Of a DNA stretch of 53,829 bases, positions 44,575-52,867 are shown in pieces. The stretch covers positions 1 through 53,829 of the forward strand of contig JAFANP010000037.1 in NCBI GenBank assembly GCA_019232625.1, given 5' to 3'. A model generated the notes under the pieces. It was not told the origin of the DNA, did no database searches, and worked only from the letters and a program-made list of their open reading frames with translations. The stretch comes from Alphaproteobacteria bacterium (GTDB lineage: Bacteria; Pseudomonadota; Alphaproteobacteria; Sphingomonadales; Sphingomonadaceae). The translations under genes and the position numbers were made by a program. Every line of letters starts with the position of its first letter. Position 1 is the stretch's first letter.

Positions 44575-47115
44575 TCAGGCGTCCGGGCGAGCTCCGCCGC
44601 GGTCGCGCTCCGGAGCCAGATTCCCCTCCACCGCGGCGGCCAGCTCGGCGATCGTGAAGGGCTTCCTCAGCACCGGCACGTCCGGCCCCACCGCCCGCTC
44701 GATCTGCTCGCTTTCCGCATAGCCGGTGACGAAGACGATCGGCAGCCGCGGATATCTCTGCCGGGCGGTGCGGGCGACCTCGGCGCCGTGCATTCCCGGC
44801 ATGGCATAGTCGACCAGGACGAGATCCGCCGGCCACTCCTCCAGCCTGGCCAGGCCCTCCTCCCCCGATTCGAGCGCGAGGACGAGATGTCCGAGGCCCT
44901 GAAGCGAGTCGGCGAGGAAGGCGCGCACGTCGCCGTCGTCGTCGATGACCATGATCCGCGCCCGGCGCCGCGGACCCGCTTCCGGCACCGCCTCGCCGCG
45001 CTCGCCGTCGCCGCGGCCTTCGGGCGGCGCGGTAGCGGGAAGGAGGAGGTGGACGGAGGTGCCGCGGCCGAGGGCGCTTTCGATCTGCAGGGTCCCGCCC
45101 GACTGGCGCGCGATCCCGTAGACCTGCGCGAGGCCGAGGCCGGTCCCCTTCCCCAGCGGCTTGGTCGAGTAGAAGGGCTCGGTGGCGCGGGCGATCACTT
45201 CCGGCGCCATGCCGTGGCCCGTGTCGGTCACCGTCACGCGCACGAACTCTCCGGCCTCGTGATCCGGCCCGGCGGCAAGGTCGAGGCGGCGCGTGGCGAT
45301 GGTGAGCAGGCCGCCCTCCGGCATCGCGTCGCGCCCGTTGATCGCGAGGTTGAGGATGGCGTTCTCGAGCTGGTTTGCATCGCACAGCGCGTGCCCCGCC
45401 TCGGGATCGAGCCGCGTCTCGATGGTCACGGCGCGCCCGATCGTGTGGTGAAGCAGGGTCTGCATCGTCTCGATGACGCCGTTCACCGCCACCGCGTTCA
45501 TGCTGATCCGCTGGATGCGGGAGAAAGCCAGGAGCTGGCTGGTGAGCTTCGCGCCGCGGCGCGCCGATTCGAGCGCCGTCTCGGCCAGCCGCTTCAGCCT
45601 GGGCTCCTCGACGCGGCCGGCGATGAGCTCGAGCCCGCCCATGATCGGCGTCAGCAGGTTGTTGAAATCGTGGGCGATGCCGCCGGTGAGCTGGCCGACC
45701 GCCTCCATCTTCTGCGCTTGGCGCAGCGCCTCCTCGGCGCGCAGGCGCTCACCCACCTCCGCCTGCAGCCGGTCGAGCGCCGCGCTGAGGTCGCCGGTGC
45801 GCTCGGCGACCCGCCGCTCGAGCGTCTCGTTGACCTCGCGAAGCGCCGCTTCGCCGCGCTTGAGCTCAGTCACGTCGTGGGCGACGCCGATGAAGCCGAC
45901 ATGCTCCCCCTGGGCCCCCCAGCGCGGCTGCGAGACCGAGCGAATCCAGCGCCACTCGCCATGGCTCCGGTAGCGGCCGACCAGCTCGAACCGTTCGAGC
46001 CTCGCCTCGCCCGCGAGCGATTCGGCGAGGATGCGGGGGGCGTCCTCGGGATGGATGACCGTGCGCCAGTCGAAGCTGATCGCTTCCTCGTAGCTGATGC
46101 CGAGGAACTCGACATAGGCCCGGTTGACGAAGCTTCGCGTGCGGTCGAGCCGCGTCACCCACATCGGCACCGGCGCCGAATCGGCGATCAGGCGGAACCG
46201 CGCCTCGCTCTCGCGCAGCGCCTCCTCGGCGACGTGGCGCTCGGTGACGTCGTAGCCCTCGGCGAAGATGCCGCTGACGGAGCCGTCCGCGTCGGTGATC
46301 GGCTGGAAGACGAAATCGACGAGGCGCTCCTCCGCGGGGGCGCCGGGCTCGCGCTGGAGCTGGATGGGTATGCCCAGCCCGGTGAACGCCTCGCCGCTGC
46401 GATAGACCTCGTCGAGCAGTTCGAAGAAGCCCTGCCCCTCCACCTCCGGAAGCGCCTCGCGCACCGGCTTGCCGACGAGGTCGCGGTGCCCGACGAGCTG
46501 CAGGTAGGACGCGTTCATCATCTCGAAGACGAGGTCGGGTCCGCGCAGCACCGCCATGAAGCTCGGCGCATGGTCGAACAGCCGGCGCAGGCGCTCGGCC
46601 TCGCTGACCCGGCGCCGGGCGGCGAGGACGGTGTCGGTCGTCTCCACGCAGGCGCAAAACATCCCCTCCACCTCGCCGCCGTCGCCGCGCAGCGGGCTGT
46701 AGGAGAAGGTGAACCAGGTCTGCTCCTCATAGCCCTTGCGGGTCATGGTGAGGGGCAGATTCTCCCAATAGGTCGCCTCGCCCGCGAGCGCGCGCTGGAC
46801 GAGCGGATGGATATCGCTCCAGATCTCCGCCCAGATGTCCTCGAAGGCGTGGCCGAGCGCCGCCGGATGCTTGCCGCCGAGCACGTCGACATAAGCGTCG
46901 TTGTAGAGGAAGCGCAGCTCCGCCCCCCAGGCGAGGAACATCGGGAATTTGGAGCTGAGCAGGATGCCGACGGCCGTCTTCAGCGCCTGCGGCCAGCCCG
47001 CCGGCGGCCCGAGCGGCGTCGAGGCCCAGTCGTAGCCCCGGATCCGCTCTCCCATCTCGCCGCCCTCGGCGAGGACGGCCAGGCTGTCGCACGGCACTTC
47101 GGGAACGGACGCCAT
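44575..47115 (-). CDS. Hybrid PAS-domain sensor histidine kinase with receiver
   Basis: An 846-residue cytoplasmic hybrid kinase with no membrane segments. An N-terminal PAS-like region of the DWASTPLGP type (about 25-150) is followed by two more PAS domains (about 165-290 and 295-420). The H-box is GGIAHDFNNLLTP, with the phosphorylated His. The ATPase domain has NLAINGRDAM and GTGLGLAQVYGIA. A receiver domain ends it: MVIDDDGDVRAFL, VLVDYAMPGMHG (phospho-Asp) and VLRKPFT. The start is ATG 47115. No separate response regulator lies next to it. The signal may be light, redox or a small ligand. Confidence 0.92.
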   Translation of the reverse strand: MASVPEVPCDSLAVLAEGGEMGERIRGYDWASTPLGPPAGWPQALKTAVGILLSSKFPMFLAWGAELRFLYNDAYVDVLGGKHPAALGHAFEDIWAEIWSDIHPLVQRALAGEATYWENLPLTMTRKGYEEQTWFTFSYSPLRGDGGEVEGMFCACVETTDTVLAARRRVSEAERLRRLFDHAPSFMAVLRGPDLVFEMMNASYLQLVGHRDLVGKPVREALPEVEGQGFFELLDEVYRSGEAFTGLGIPIQLQREPGAPAEERLVDFVFQPITDADGSVSGIFAEGYDVTERHVAEEALRESEARFRLIADSAPVPMWVTRLDRTRSFVNRAYVEFLGISYEEAISFDWRTVIHPEDAPRILAESLAGEARLERFELVGRYRSHGEWRWIRSVSQPRWGAQGEHVGFIGVAHDVTELKRGEAALREVNETLERRVAERTGDLSAALDRLQAEVGERLRAEEALRQAQKMEAVGQLTGGIAHDFNNLLTPIMGGLELIAGRVEEPRLKRLAETALESARRGAKLTSQLLAFSRIQRISMNAVAVNGVIETMQTLLHHTIGRAVTIETRLDPEAGHALCDANQLENAILNLAINGRDAMPEGGLLTIATRRLDLAAGPDHEAGEFVRVTVTDTGHGMAPEVIARATEPFYSTKPLGKGTGLGLAQVYGIARQSGGTLQIESALGRGTSVHLLLPATAPPEGRGDGERGEAVPEAGPRRRARIMVIDDDGDVRAFLADSLQGLGHLVLALESGEEGLARLEEWPADLVLVDYAMPGMHGAEVARTARQRYPRLPIVFVTGYAESEQIERAVGPDVPVLRKPFTIAELAAAVEGNLAPERDRGGARPDA

Positions 47116-47219
47116 AGACTCGAATTTGCTCCCTCGGCCGCCCCCCGGCCGGCGCGGCGCAGACACTAGCGGCCGCCTCGCGCCGGGTCTATCCTCCGGC
47201 GGCAAGAGAGGAGAGCCGC

Positions 47220-47765
47220 ATGTTCACCGACATGAGGAACGGCACCGCCGGCGACTGGGCGCACATCGCCGCCGAGCACGGCCGGCACCAGAAGAGCGCC
47301 GCGGCGCGTCAGATCATGGACAGCCTCGCCCGGCTGAAGGAGATCGAGGTCGGCTTCGCGGCGGACCAGCTGACCCACTCGCTGATGGCCGGCACCCTCG
47401 CCCGCCGCGCCGGCGCCTCGGACGAGGAGGTGGTGGCGGCCTTGTGCCACGACCTCGGCAAACTCTTCTCCATCCCCAATCACGGCGCCATCGCCGCGGA
47501 GATGCTCAAGCCCTACGTGCGCGAAGACCTCTACCACGCGATCTACTGGCACCAGGAATTCCAGGGCCGCTATTATTTCGAGCACCTCGGCAAGGACCCG
47601 GAGGGCCGGGAGCGTTTCCGGGACGAGCCCTGGTATGCCTTCGCCGAGAAGCTGGTCGACGAATGGGACGCCCCCGCTTTCGACCCTTCGTTCGACGTGG
47701 ATCCGCTGGAAAGCTTCGAGCCGGAGGTGACGCGGGTCTTCTCCAACCCGCGGGCGATGGTGTGA
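47220..47765 (+). CDS. HD-domain protein, possibly a PhnZ-like diiron enzyme
   Basis: A 181-residue HD-domain protein. The metal site is visible as QLTHSLMAGTLARRAG, VAALCHDLGKLFSIPNHGAI and YHAIYWHQEFQGRYYF. The layout recalls the HD-type oxygenases PhnZ/TmpB (which cleave phosphonates) more than a nucleotide phosphohydrolase, but the resemblance is only partial. EKLVDEWDAPAFDPSFDVDP also fits that group. Function is not assigned. It diverges from the kinase across about 104 bases. Confidence 0.82.
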   Translation: MFTDMRNGTAGDWAHIAAEHGRHQKSAAARQIMDSLARLKEIEVGFAADQLTHSLMAGTLARRAGASDEEVVAALCHDLGKLFSIPNHGAIAAEMLKPYVREDLYHAIYWHQEFQGRYYFEHLGKDPEGRERFRDEPWYAFAEKLVDEWDAPAFDPSFDVDPLESFEPEVTRVFSNPRAMV

Positions 47766-47774
47766 GGCTGAAGA

Positions 47775-47842
47775 GGGGACAGTTACCGATCCACAGGCCG
47801 CCGAGAGTTCTCGAAAGCGCTCGTGGATCGGTAACCGTCCCC
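47775..47842. repeat. GGGGACAGTTACC-type palindromic repeat
   Basis: Two 20-base arms (47775-47794, GGGGACAGTTACCGATCCAC; 47823-47842) are inverted with one mismatch, with 28 bases between. The motif resembles REP/BIME elements that are often tied to RAYT transposases. It lies in the spacer after the HD gene and before the YihY gene. Confidence 0.8.
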
Positions 47843-47892
47843 AGCCGGCGCCGGTAACGGAACCCCCGCCTTCGCGCCCGGTTCTCGCCGCC

Positions 47893-48951
47893 ATGGCAAT
47901 CCAACCCGTCCGCTGGCCCGCCTGGTCGCAATGGCGACAGGTCCTCGTCCGCACCTGGAAGGAAGCCGGCGACGACAATGTCGGGTTCCTCGCCGCGGGC
48001 GTCGCCTTCTTCGCCTTCCTCGCCTTCGTGCCCCTGCTCGCCTCGGTGGTGCTGGTATACGGCCTCGCCGCCGATCCGCCGACGGTCGCCGAGCATATCG
48101 GCAAGCTGTTCGCCACCCTGCCGCGCGACGCGGCGTCCCTCATCTCCGACCAGCTCAAGAGCCTCACCCAGACCCCCAAATCCGCCAAGGGCCTGAGCCT
48201 GGCTGTGGCGATCGCGATCGCCGTCTACGGAGCGAGCAAGGGGGCCTCGGGCTTGGTCACCGCGCTCAACATCGCCTACGAGGTCAAGGAGACGCGGGGC
48301 TTCGTCAAGACCACCGCCGTGTCGCTGGCGATGACGGTGGGCGGGCTCCTCGTCCTGCTCCTCGCCGGGGCCGCGATCGCGGCGAGCGCGGCAATCGAGC
48401 GCCTCCTTCCCTTCTCCTCGCCGGTCGTCCACCTGCTGCTCCAGGCGCTGTTCTGGGGGCTGACGGCCTTCGCCGTCGCGCTCGGCCTCGCCGCCGTCTA
48501 TCGCTTCGCGCCCAGCCGACCGGACGCGCCCTGGATGTGGGTGACCCCGGGCTCGGCCGCGGCGACCCTGCTGTGGCTGCTCGGGACGATCGGCTTCGGC
48601 CTCTACGTCTCCCACTTCGGAAGCTACAACAAGACCTACGGCTCGCTCGGCGGCGTGGTCGTCTTCCTGACCTGGCTCTACCTCTCCGCCTACATCGTCA
48701 TCATGGGCGGCGAGCTGAACTCGGAGCTCGAGCGCCAGCAGGCGATGGAGGCGAAGGACGAGCCGGCCCTGGCCCCTGCCGCGACGCCCGCGCCCGCCGC
48801 GACCGCACCCGCCATCCCACCCGGCTCCCCAGCCCATCGCCGCCGCATCCCGGCCGCGGCCGCCATCCTCGGCGGACTCGTCGCCCTGCGGCTCCTCAAG
48901 CGGCGCGAGAAAAGCTACGACCGCCGCTTCGGCCCCGATTTCTCGGCCTAG
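47893..48951 (+). CDS. YihY/BrkB family membrane protein
   Basis: A 352-residue protein with about six membrane segments. Family signatures are ARAFLAAGVAFFAFLAFVP-like (here NVGFLAAGVAFFAFLAFVPL), VYGASKGASGLVTALNIAYEV, RDAPWMWVTPGSAAATLLWLL and KTYGSLGGVVVFLTWLYLSAY. A Pro/Ala-rich tail of about 60 residues ends it. The function is unproven, though the family is often labelled an inner-membrane transporter. It is not the tRNA-processing RNase BN, an old misname. Confidence 0.9.
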   Translation: MAIQPVRWPAWSQWRQVLVRTWKEAGDDNVGFLAAGVAFFAFLAFVPLLASVVLVYGLAADPPTVAEHIGKLFATLPRDAASLISDQLKSLTQTPKSAKGLSLAVAIAIAVYGASKGASGLVTALNIAYEVKETRGFVKTTAVSLAMTVGGLLVLLLAGAAIAASAAIERLLPFSSPVVHLLLQALFWGLTAFAVALGLAAVYRFAPSRPDAPWMWVTPGSAAATLLWLLGTIGFGLYVSHFGSYNKTYGSLGGVVVFLTWLYLSAYIVIMGGELNSELERQQAMEAKDEPALAPAATPAPAATAPAIPPGSPAHRRRIPAAAAILGGLVALRLLKRREKSYDRRFGPDFSA

Positions 48952-48956
48952 CGCCT

Positions 48957-49007
48957 GATCGTCTTAGGTTGAAACGCCGGTGGCGTTTCAACCTGAGGCG
49001 TGAATCA
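48957..49007 (-). repeat. 51-bp palindromic intergenic repeat, copy 2
   Basis: The opposite-strand copy of the repeat at 17733-17783, 48 of 51 bases identical. Its centre is a perfect 13-bp stem (AGGTTGAAACGCC and complement, loop GGT). It lies just after the yihY stop. Confidence 0.85.
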
Positions 49008-49027
49008 GGCTCTTGATATATGTCTGG

Positions 49028-49070
49028 ACCATGATCGCTTCAGGCTGATTCAGCCTGAAGCGATCATGGT
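49028..49070. repeat. 43-bp perfect palindrome at the helicase stop codon
   Basis: Two 21-base arms around a single base (ACCATGATCGCTTCAGGCTG and so on) form a perfect palindrome. It ends exactly where the helicase stop codon begins (49071). It could act as a transcript-end hairpin for yihY and helicase, or be a protein-binding site or repeat element. Confidence 0.85.
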
Positions 49071-51554
49071 CTAGTCGCGCCGCATGGCGATCTCGGCGAG
49101 GCTCTCCGCCTCGATCAGCAGCTGGTCGTCCGCCGTCCCGGTGGCGGTCGCCTCGCGCCCGACGATGACCAGGACCGGGACCGCCATCGGCGAGACCCGG
49201 TCCAGCGCGACATGGACCATCGTGCCCTGAGCCCGGTCGAGCAGGCGGGCGAGGCGGCCGACCTCGGTCAGCTTGCCCTTGGCGTCCTCCCAGGCGGCGC
49301 GGAGCAGCAGGTGGTCGGGCTCGTAGCGGCGCAGCACGTCGTAGATGAGGTCGGTCGAGAAGGTGACCTGGCGCCCGGACTTGCGCTTGCCGGGATGGTG
49401 GCGCTCGACCAGCCCGCCGATCACCGCCACCTCGCGGAAGGCGCGCTTGAGGAGGTTCGAGCCCTGCACCCACTCGACGAACTCGTCCTCGAGCAGGTCG
49501 GGCGAGAGCAAGGCGGCCGGGTCGGCGATCGGCTCCAGCCCGTAGCAGGCCAGCGCATAGTCGTTCGACACGAAGCCCAGCGGCTTCAGCCCCGCGCTCT
49601 CCATCCGCCGGGTGATCAGCATGCCGAGCGACTGGTGGGCGTTCCAGCCTTCGAAGCTGTAGCAGACCATGTAGTGGCGGTGCTCGTGCGGGAAGGTCTC
49701 GACGAGCAGCTGGTCGGGCCGCGGGAGGAGCGAGCGCTCGCCCTGCACCTCCAGCCAGTCGCGCACGTCGTCTGGGAAGCGCGGCCATTCGCCGCGGTCC
49801 CAGAGGAAGGCGCGGACCCGGTCGGCGAGGTTGGTGGTCATCGCCATTCGGGTGCCGACATAGGTCGGGATTCGCGCCGACTTGGTGGTCGCGCGCACGA
49901 TGAGGTCCGTGCCGTCGATCTTCTCCACCTCGAGCACCAGGCCGGCGAAGAAGAAGGTGTCGCCCGGCGACAGGGTGGAGGCGAAATATTCCTCGACCGT
50001 GCCGAGCTTGCGGCCGCGGCGGAAGCGGACGTCGAGGAGCGGCGCGTCGACGATGATGCCGGCGTTCATCCGGTGCTGCTGGACGAAGCGCGGATGGGAG
50101 ACCCGCCACGTCCCGTCGGCGCCGCGGGCGAGCCGGCGGAACCGGTCGTAGGCCCTGAGCGAATAGCCCCCATTCTCGATATAGGCGAGCACCTGGCCGA
50201 ACAGCGCCTCGGAAAGGCCGGCATAAGGCGCGGCGGAGCGCACCTCGGCCAGCATCGCCTCCTCGGTGAAGGGCGCCGCGCAGGCGGCCGCCATGACGTG
50301 CTGGGCGAGGACGTCGATCGCGCCGGGGCGGAAATGGTCCGGATCGAGCTCCCGGCGCTCGATCGCGTCGAGCGCGGCGCGCGCCTCCAGATATTCGAAT
50401 CGGTTGCCGGGGACCACGATCGCCTCGGAAGGCTCGTCGAGGCGATGGTTCGCCCGGCCGATGCGCTGGAGCAGGCGCGACGAGCCCTTGGGCGCCCCCA
50501 TCTGGATGACGAGGTCGATGTCCCCCCAGTCGATTCCGAGGTCGAGGCTGGCGGTGCAGACGAGGCCGCGCAGCCGTCCCGCCGCCATCGCCGACTCGAC
50601 CTTGCGTCGCGCCTCCACCGACAGCGAGCCGTGGTGGATGCCGATCGGCAGCCCCTCGTCGTTCACCGTCCACAAATCCTGGAAGATGAGCTCGGCGAGG
50701 CTGCGGGTGTTGCAGAAGACCAGGGTCATGCGGTGCCGGGCGATCTCGCGCATCACGTTCACGGCCGCCCAGCGCCCGCTATGGCCGGACCAGGGGATGC
50801 GCTCGTCTTCCGGCAGCATGATCGCGACCGAGGGCTCCGCCCCCGGATCGCCGACGACGAGGTCGACCAGCTCCGAATCGCCGTGCGGCGCAAGCCAGCC
50901 CTGATAGGCCTCCGGATCGGCGACGGTGGCGGACAAGGCCACCCGGCGCAGGTCCGGGACGAGGCGCTGCAGCCGGGCGAGGGAGAGCGACAGCAGGTCG
51001 CCCCTCTTGCCCGAGGCGAAGGCATGGACCTCGTCCACAACCACCGTCCGAAGCCCTGCGAACAGGCCGGGGCTGTCCTCGTGGCTGAGCAGAAGGCTGA
51101 GCGACTCGGGCGTGGTGAGGAGGATCTGCGGCGGCCGCACCCGCTGCCGCGCCTTGCGGTCGGCCGGCGTGTCGCCGGTGCGGGTCTCGACCCGGATGGG
51201 AAGGCCCATCTCCTCCACCGGGGTGAGGAGGTTTCGCTGGACGTCGACCGCCAGCGCCTTCAGCGGCGAGATGTAGAGCGTGTGGAGCCCGTCCGTCGGC
51301 CGCTCGGCGAGCTCGGCGATCGAGGGGAGGAAGCCGGCCAGGGTCTTGCCGGCCCCGGTCGGCGCGACGAGCAGCGCGCTGCGCCCGGCGCGCGCCGCGG
51401 CGAGCATCTCGAGCTGGTGCCGCCGCGGAGTCCAGCCCTTGGCCGCGAACCAGGATGTAATCGAGGCGGGGAGCGTCTCCCCTCCCTGCACGCAGGGAGG
51501 GGCCGGGGGTGGGTGAGTCTCCGGAAGATCACTGGCCTTCATCGACGTACCCAC
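49071..51554 (-). CDS. Ligase-associated DNA damage response DEXH helicase (Lhr-like)
   Basis: An 827-residue superfamily 2 helicase. Motif I is LLVAPTGAGKTLAGFLP, motif II VVVDEVHAFASG, motif III ALSATVADPEAY, motif VI LQRIGRANHRL. The C-terminal half contains an Lhr-core region and TFFFAGLVLEVEKIDGTDLIV. It is the family that groups with an MBL exonuclease, PdeM and an ATP-dependent ligase. Residues about 11-27 (THPPPAPPCVQGGETLP) are encoded by the CCCTCCCTGC repeat at 51479-51502 and its flank, so the native head probably starts near LPASITSW. The start ATG 51554 is the only convincing ATG. Confidence 0.9.
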   Translation of the reverse strand: MGTSMKASDLPETHPPPAPPCVQGGETLPASITSWFAAKGWTPRRHQLEMLAAARAGRSALLVAPTGAGKTLAGFLPSIAELAERPTDGLHTLYISPLKALAVDVQRNLLTPVEEMGLPIRVETRTGDTPADRKARQRVRPPQILLTTPESLSLLLSHEDSPGLFAGLRTVVVDEVHAFASGKRGDLLSLSLARLQRLVPDLRRVALSATVADPEAYQGWLAPHGDSELVDLVVGDPGAEPSVAIMLPEDERIPWSGHSGRWAAVNVMREIARHRMTLVFCNTRSLAELIFQDLWTVNDEGLPIGIHHGSLSVEARRKVESAMAAGRLRGLVCTASLDLGIDWGDIDLVIQMGAPKGSSRLLQRIGRANHRLDEPSEAIVVPGNRFEYLEARAALDAIERRELDPDHFRPGAIDVLAQHVMAAACAAPFTEEAMLAEVRSAAPYAGLSEALFGQVLAYIENGGYSLRAYDRFRRLARGADGTWRVSHPRFVQQHRMNAGIIVDAPLLDVRFRRGRKLGTVEEYFASTLSPGDTFFFAGLVLEVEKIDGTDLIVRATTKSARIPTYVGTRMAMTTNLADRVRAFLWDRGEWPRFPDDVRDWLEVQGERSLLPRPDQLLVETFPHEHRHYMVCYSFEGWNAHQSLGMLITRRMESAGLKPLGFVSNDYALACYGLEPIADPAALLSPDLLEDEFVEWVQGSNLLKRAFREVAVIGGLVERHHPGKRKSGRQVTFSTDLIYDVLRRYEPDHLLLRAAWEDAKGKLTEVGRLARLLDRAQGTMVHVALDRVSPMAVPVLVIVGREATATGTADDQLLIEAESLAEIAMRRD
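51479..51502. repeat. CCCTCCCTGCRYGCAGGGAGGG palindromic repeat, copy 2 (inside helicase)
   Basis: A 24-bp palindrome with the extension CCGGGGGTGGGT on its right. It lies inside the first 30 codons of the helicase, in frame, and is read there as Pro/Gly-rich residues. Confidence 0.8.
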
Positions 51555-51559
51555 CTCTA

Positions 51560-51583
51560 CCCCTCCCTGCGTGCAGGGAGGGG
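51560..51583. repeat. CCCTCCCTGCRYGCAGGGAGGG palindromic repeat, copy 3
   Basis: A 24-bp palindrome in the 33-base spacer between the helicase start and the stop of the 62-residue membrane protein gene. It is 58 bases from copy 2, in the same orientation, and may weaken helicase expression by hairpin formation near the ribosome site. Confidence 0.8.
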
Positions 51584-51587
51584 AGAA

Positions 51588-51776
51588 TTATTTCTCCTCC
51601 TCGCCGGTGCGGCGCACCCGCTCCGATTCGTCGTAGACCTCGCGGGCGCCGCGCTCGCTGCGGTCGACGTCGCGGCGCGAGCTGCGGTTCCTGAGGAAGG
51701 CCCAGAGCAGCACTGCGGCGAGCAGCAGCGGGCCGATGACGGTGATGAGACTCCAGTTGACGCCGGCCAGGTCCAT
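51588..51776 (-). CDS. Small membrane protein, unknown
   Basis: A 62-residue protein with one membrane segment (about 9-26, ITVIGPLLLAAVLLWAFL) and a charged Arg/Asp/Glu-rich tail (RNRSSRRDVDRSERGAREVY). It lies between the helicase and the exonuclease, on the helicase strand. AGGAG precedes the ATG. I recall similar short proteins in sphingomonad genomes but assign no function. Confidence 0.72.
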   Translation of the reverse strand: MDLAGVNWSLITVIGPLLLAAVLLWAFLRNRSSRRDVDRSERGAREVYDESERVRRTGEEEK

Positions 51777-51844
51777 GGCGCGAGCTCCTCTCGGCTTTGG
51801 GCCGCGCCTTGACGGCGGCGGCCGGGTTCCCCCTATAGCTCCCG

Positions 51845-52846
51845 ATGGCCCGCCTCGGTTCCTGGATCGAGCCTTTTCCCGAAGGCATATACGTCCGCCC
51901 CGCCGACGCGTGGGTCGATCCCGGCGACGCGAAGCCGCGGGCGCTCGTCACCCACGGCCATGCCGATCATGCCCGCGGCGGCCACGGCCAGGTGTGGGCG
52001 ACGCCCGAGACGCTCGCCATCATGGACTGCCGCTACGGGCCGCAGCCGGGCGGGACGGCGGCCGCCTATGGCGAGGTGATCCGCCTCGGCGAGGTGGACG
52101 TCAGCTTCGTCCCCGCCGGCCACGTCCTCGGCTCCGCCCAGATCGTGCTTGAGCATGCGGGCGAGCGGGTCGTCGTCTCGGGCGACTACAAGCGCCGCCC
52201 GGATCCGACCTGCGCCCCGTTCGAGCCGGTGCCCTGCGACATCTTCATCACCGAGGCGACCTTCGGCCTCCCCGTCTTCCGCCATCCCGACACCACGTCC
52301 GAGGTCGACCGCCTGCTCGGCCGGCTCCACGAAAATCCCGACCGCTGCGTCCTCGTGGGCGCCTATGCGCTCGGCAAGGCGCAGCGCCTGATCGCCGAGC
52401 TGCGGCTGCGCGGCCACGACGCGCCGGTCTACATCCATGGCGCCCTCCAGCGCCTCTGCGACCTCTACCGGGAGCACGGCGTCGCGCTGGGCGAGATTCG
52501 TCCCGCCACCGGCGCGTCGAAGGACGAGATGCGGGGACGGATCGTCGTCGCCCCGCCCGGCGCGCTCAACGACCGCTGGTCCCGCCGCCTGCCGGACCCG
52601 ATCACCGCGATGGCGTCGGGCTGGATGCGGGTGCGCCAGCGCGCCCGGCAGCGCAACGTCGAGCTGCCGCTGATCGTCTCCGACCATGCCGATTGGGACG
52701 AGCTGACCGCGACCGTCGCCGAGCTGCGGCCGCGCGAGGTGTGGATCACCCACGGCCGCGAGGACGCGCTGATGCACTGGTGCATGACCCGCCAGATCAA
52801 GGCGCGCGAGCTCAACCTCGTCGGCCGCGAGGACGAGGACGACTGA
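51845..52846 (+). CDS. Ligase-associated DNA damage response exonuclease (MBL fold)
   Basis: A 333-residue beta-CASP/MBL nuclease. Metal ligands are in VTHGHADHARGG (His37, His39, Asp41, His42), FVPAGHVLGSAQI, VSGDYKRRPD, and a late VSDHADWDEL. The family name comes from its place next to an ATP-dependent ligase and Lhr-like helicase. Here the helicase is divergent on the left, but the ligase gene, usually directly downstream, is absent; the next genes are VirB2-like and RHS. Confidence 0.92.
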   Translation: MARLGSWIEPFPEGIYVRPADAWVDPGDAKPRALVTHGHADHARGGHGQVWATPETLAIMDCRYGPQPGGTAAAYGEVIRLGEVDVSFVPAGHVLGSAQIVLEHAGERVVVSGDYKRRPDPTCAPFEPVPCDIFITEATFGLPVFRHPDTTSEVDRLLGRLHENPDRCVLVGAYALGKAQRLIAELRLRGHDAPVYIHGALQRLCDLYREHGVALGEIRPATGASKDEMRGRIVVAPPGALNDRWSRRLPDPITAMASGWMRVRQRARQRNVELPLIVSDHADWDELTATVAELRPREVWITHGREDALMHWCMTRQIKARELNLVGREDEDD

Positions 52847-52867
52847 GCCTCGCCTGCGCCCGCGGCT

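Noticed and set aside
44788-47169. A 793-codon plus-strand open frame
   Set aside because: It lies opposite the histidine kinase; its translation is Arg/Gly/Ala/His-rich with no motif.
49212-51812. An 866-codon plus-strand open frame
   Set aside because: It is a shadow of the Lhr-like helicase, which has complete helicase motifs on the minus strand.
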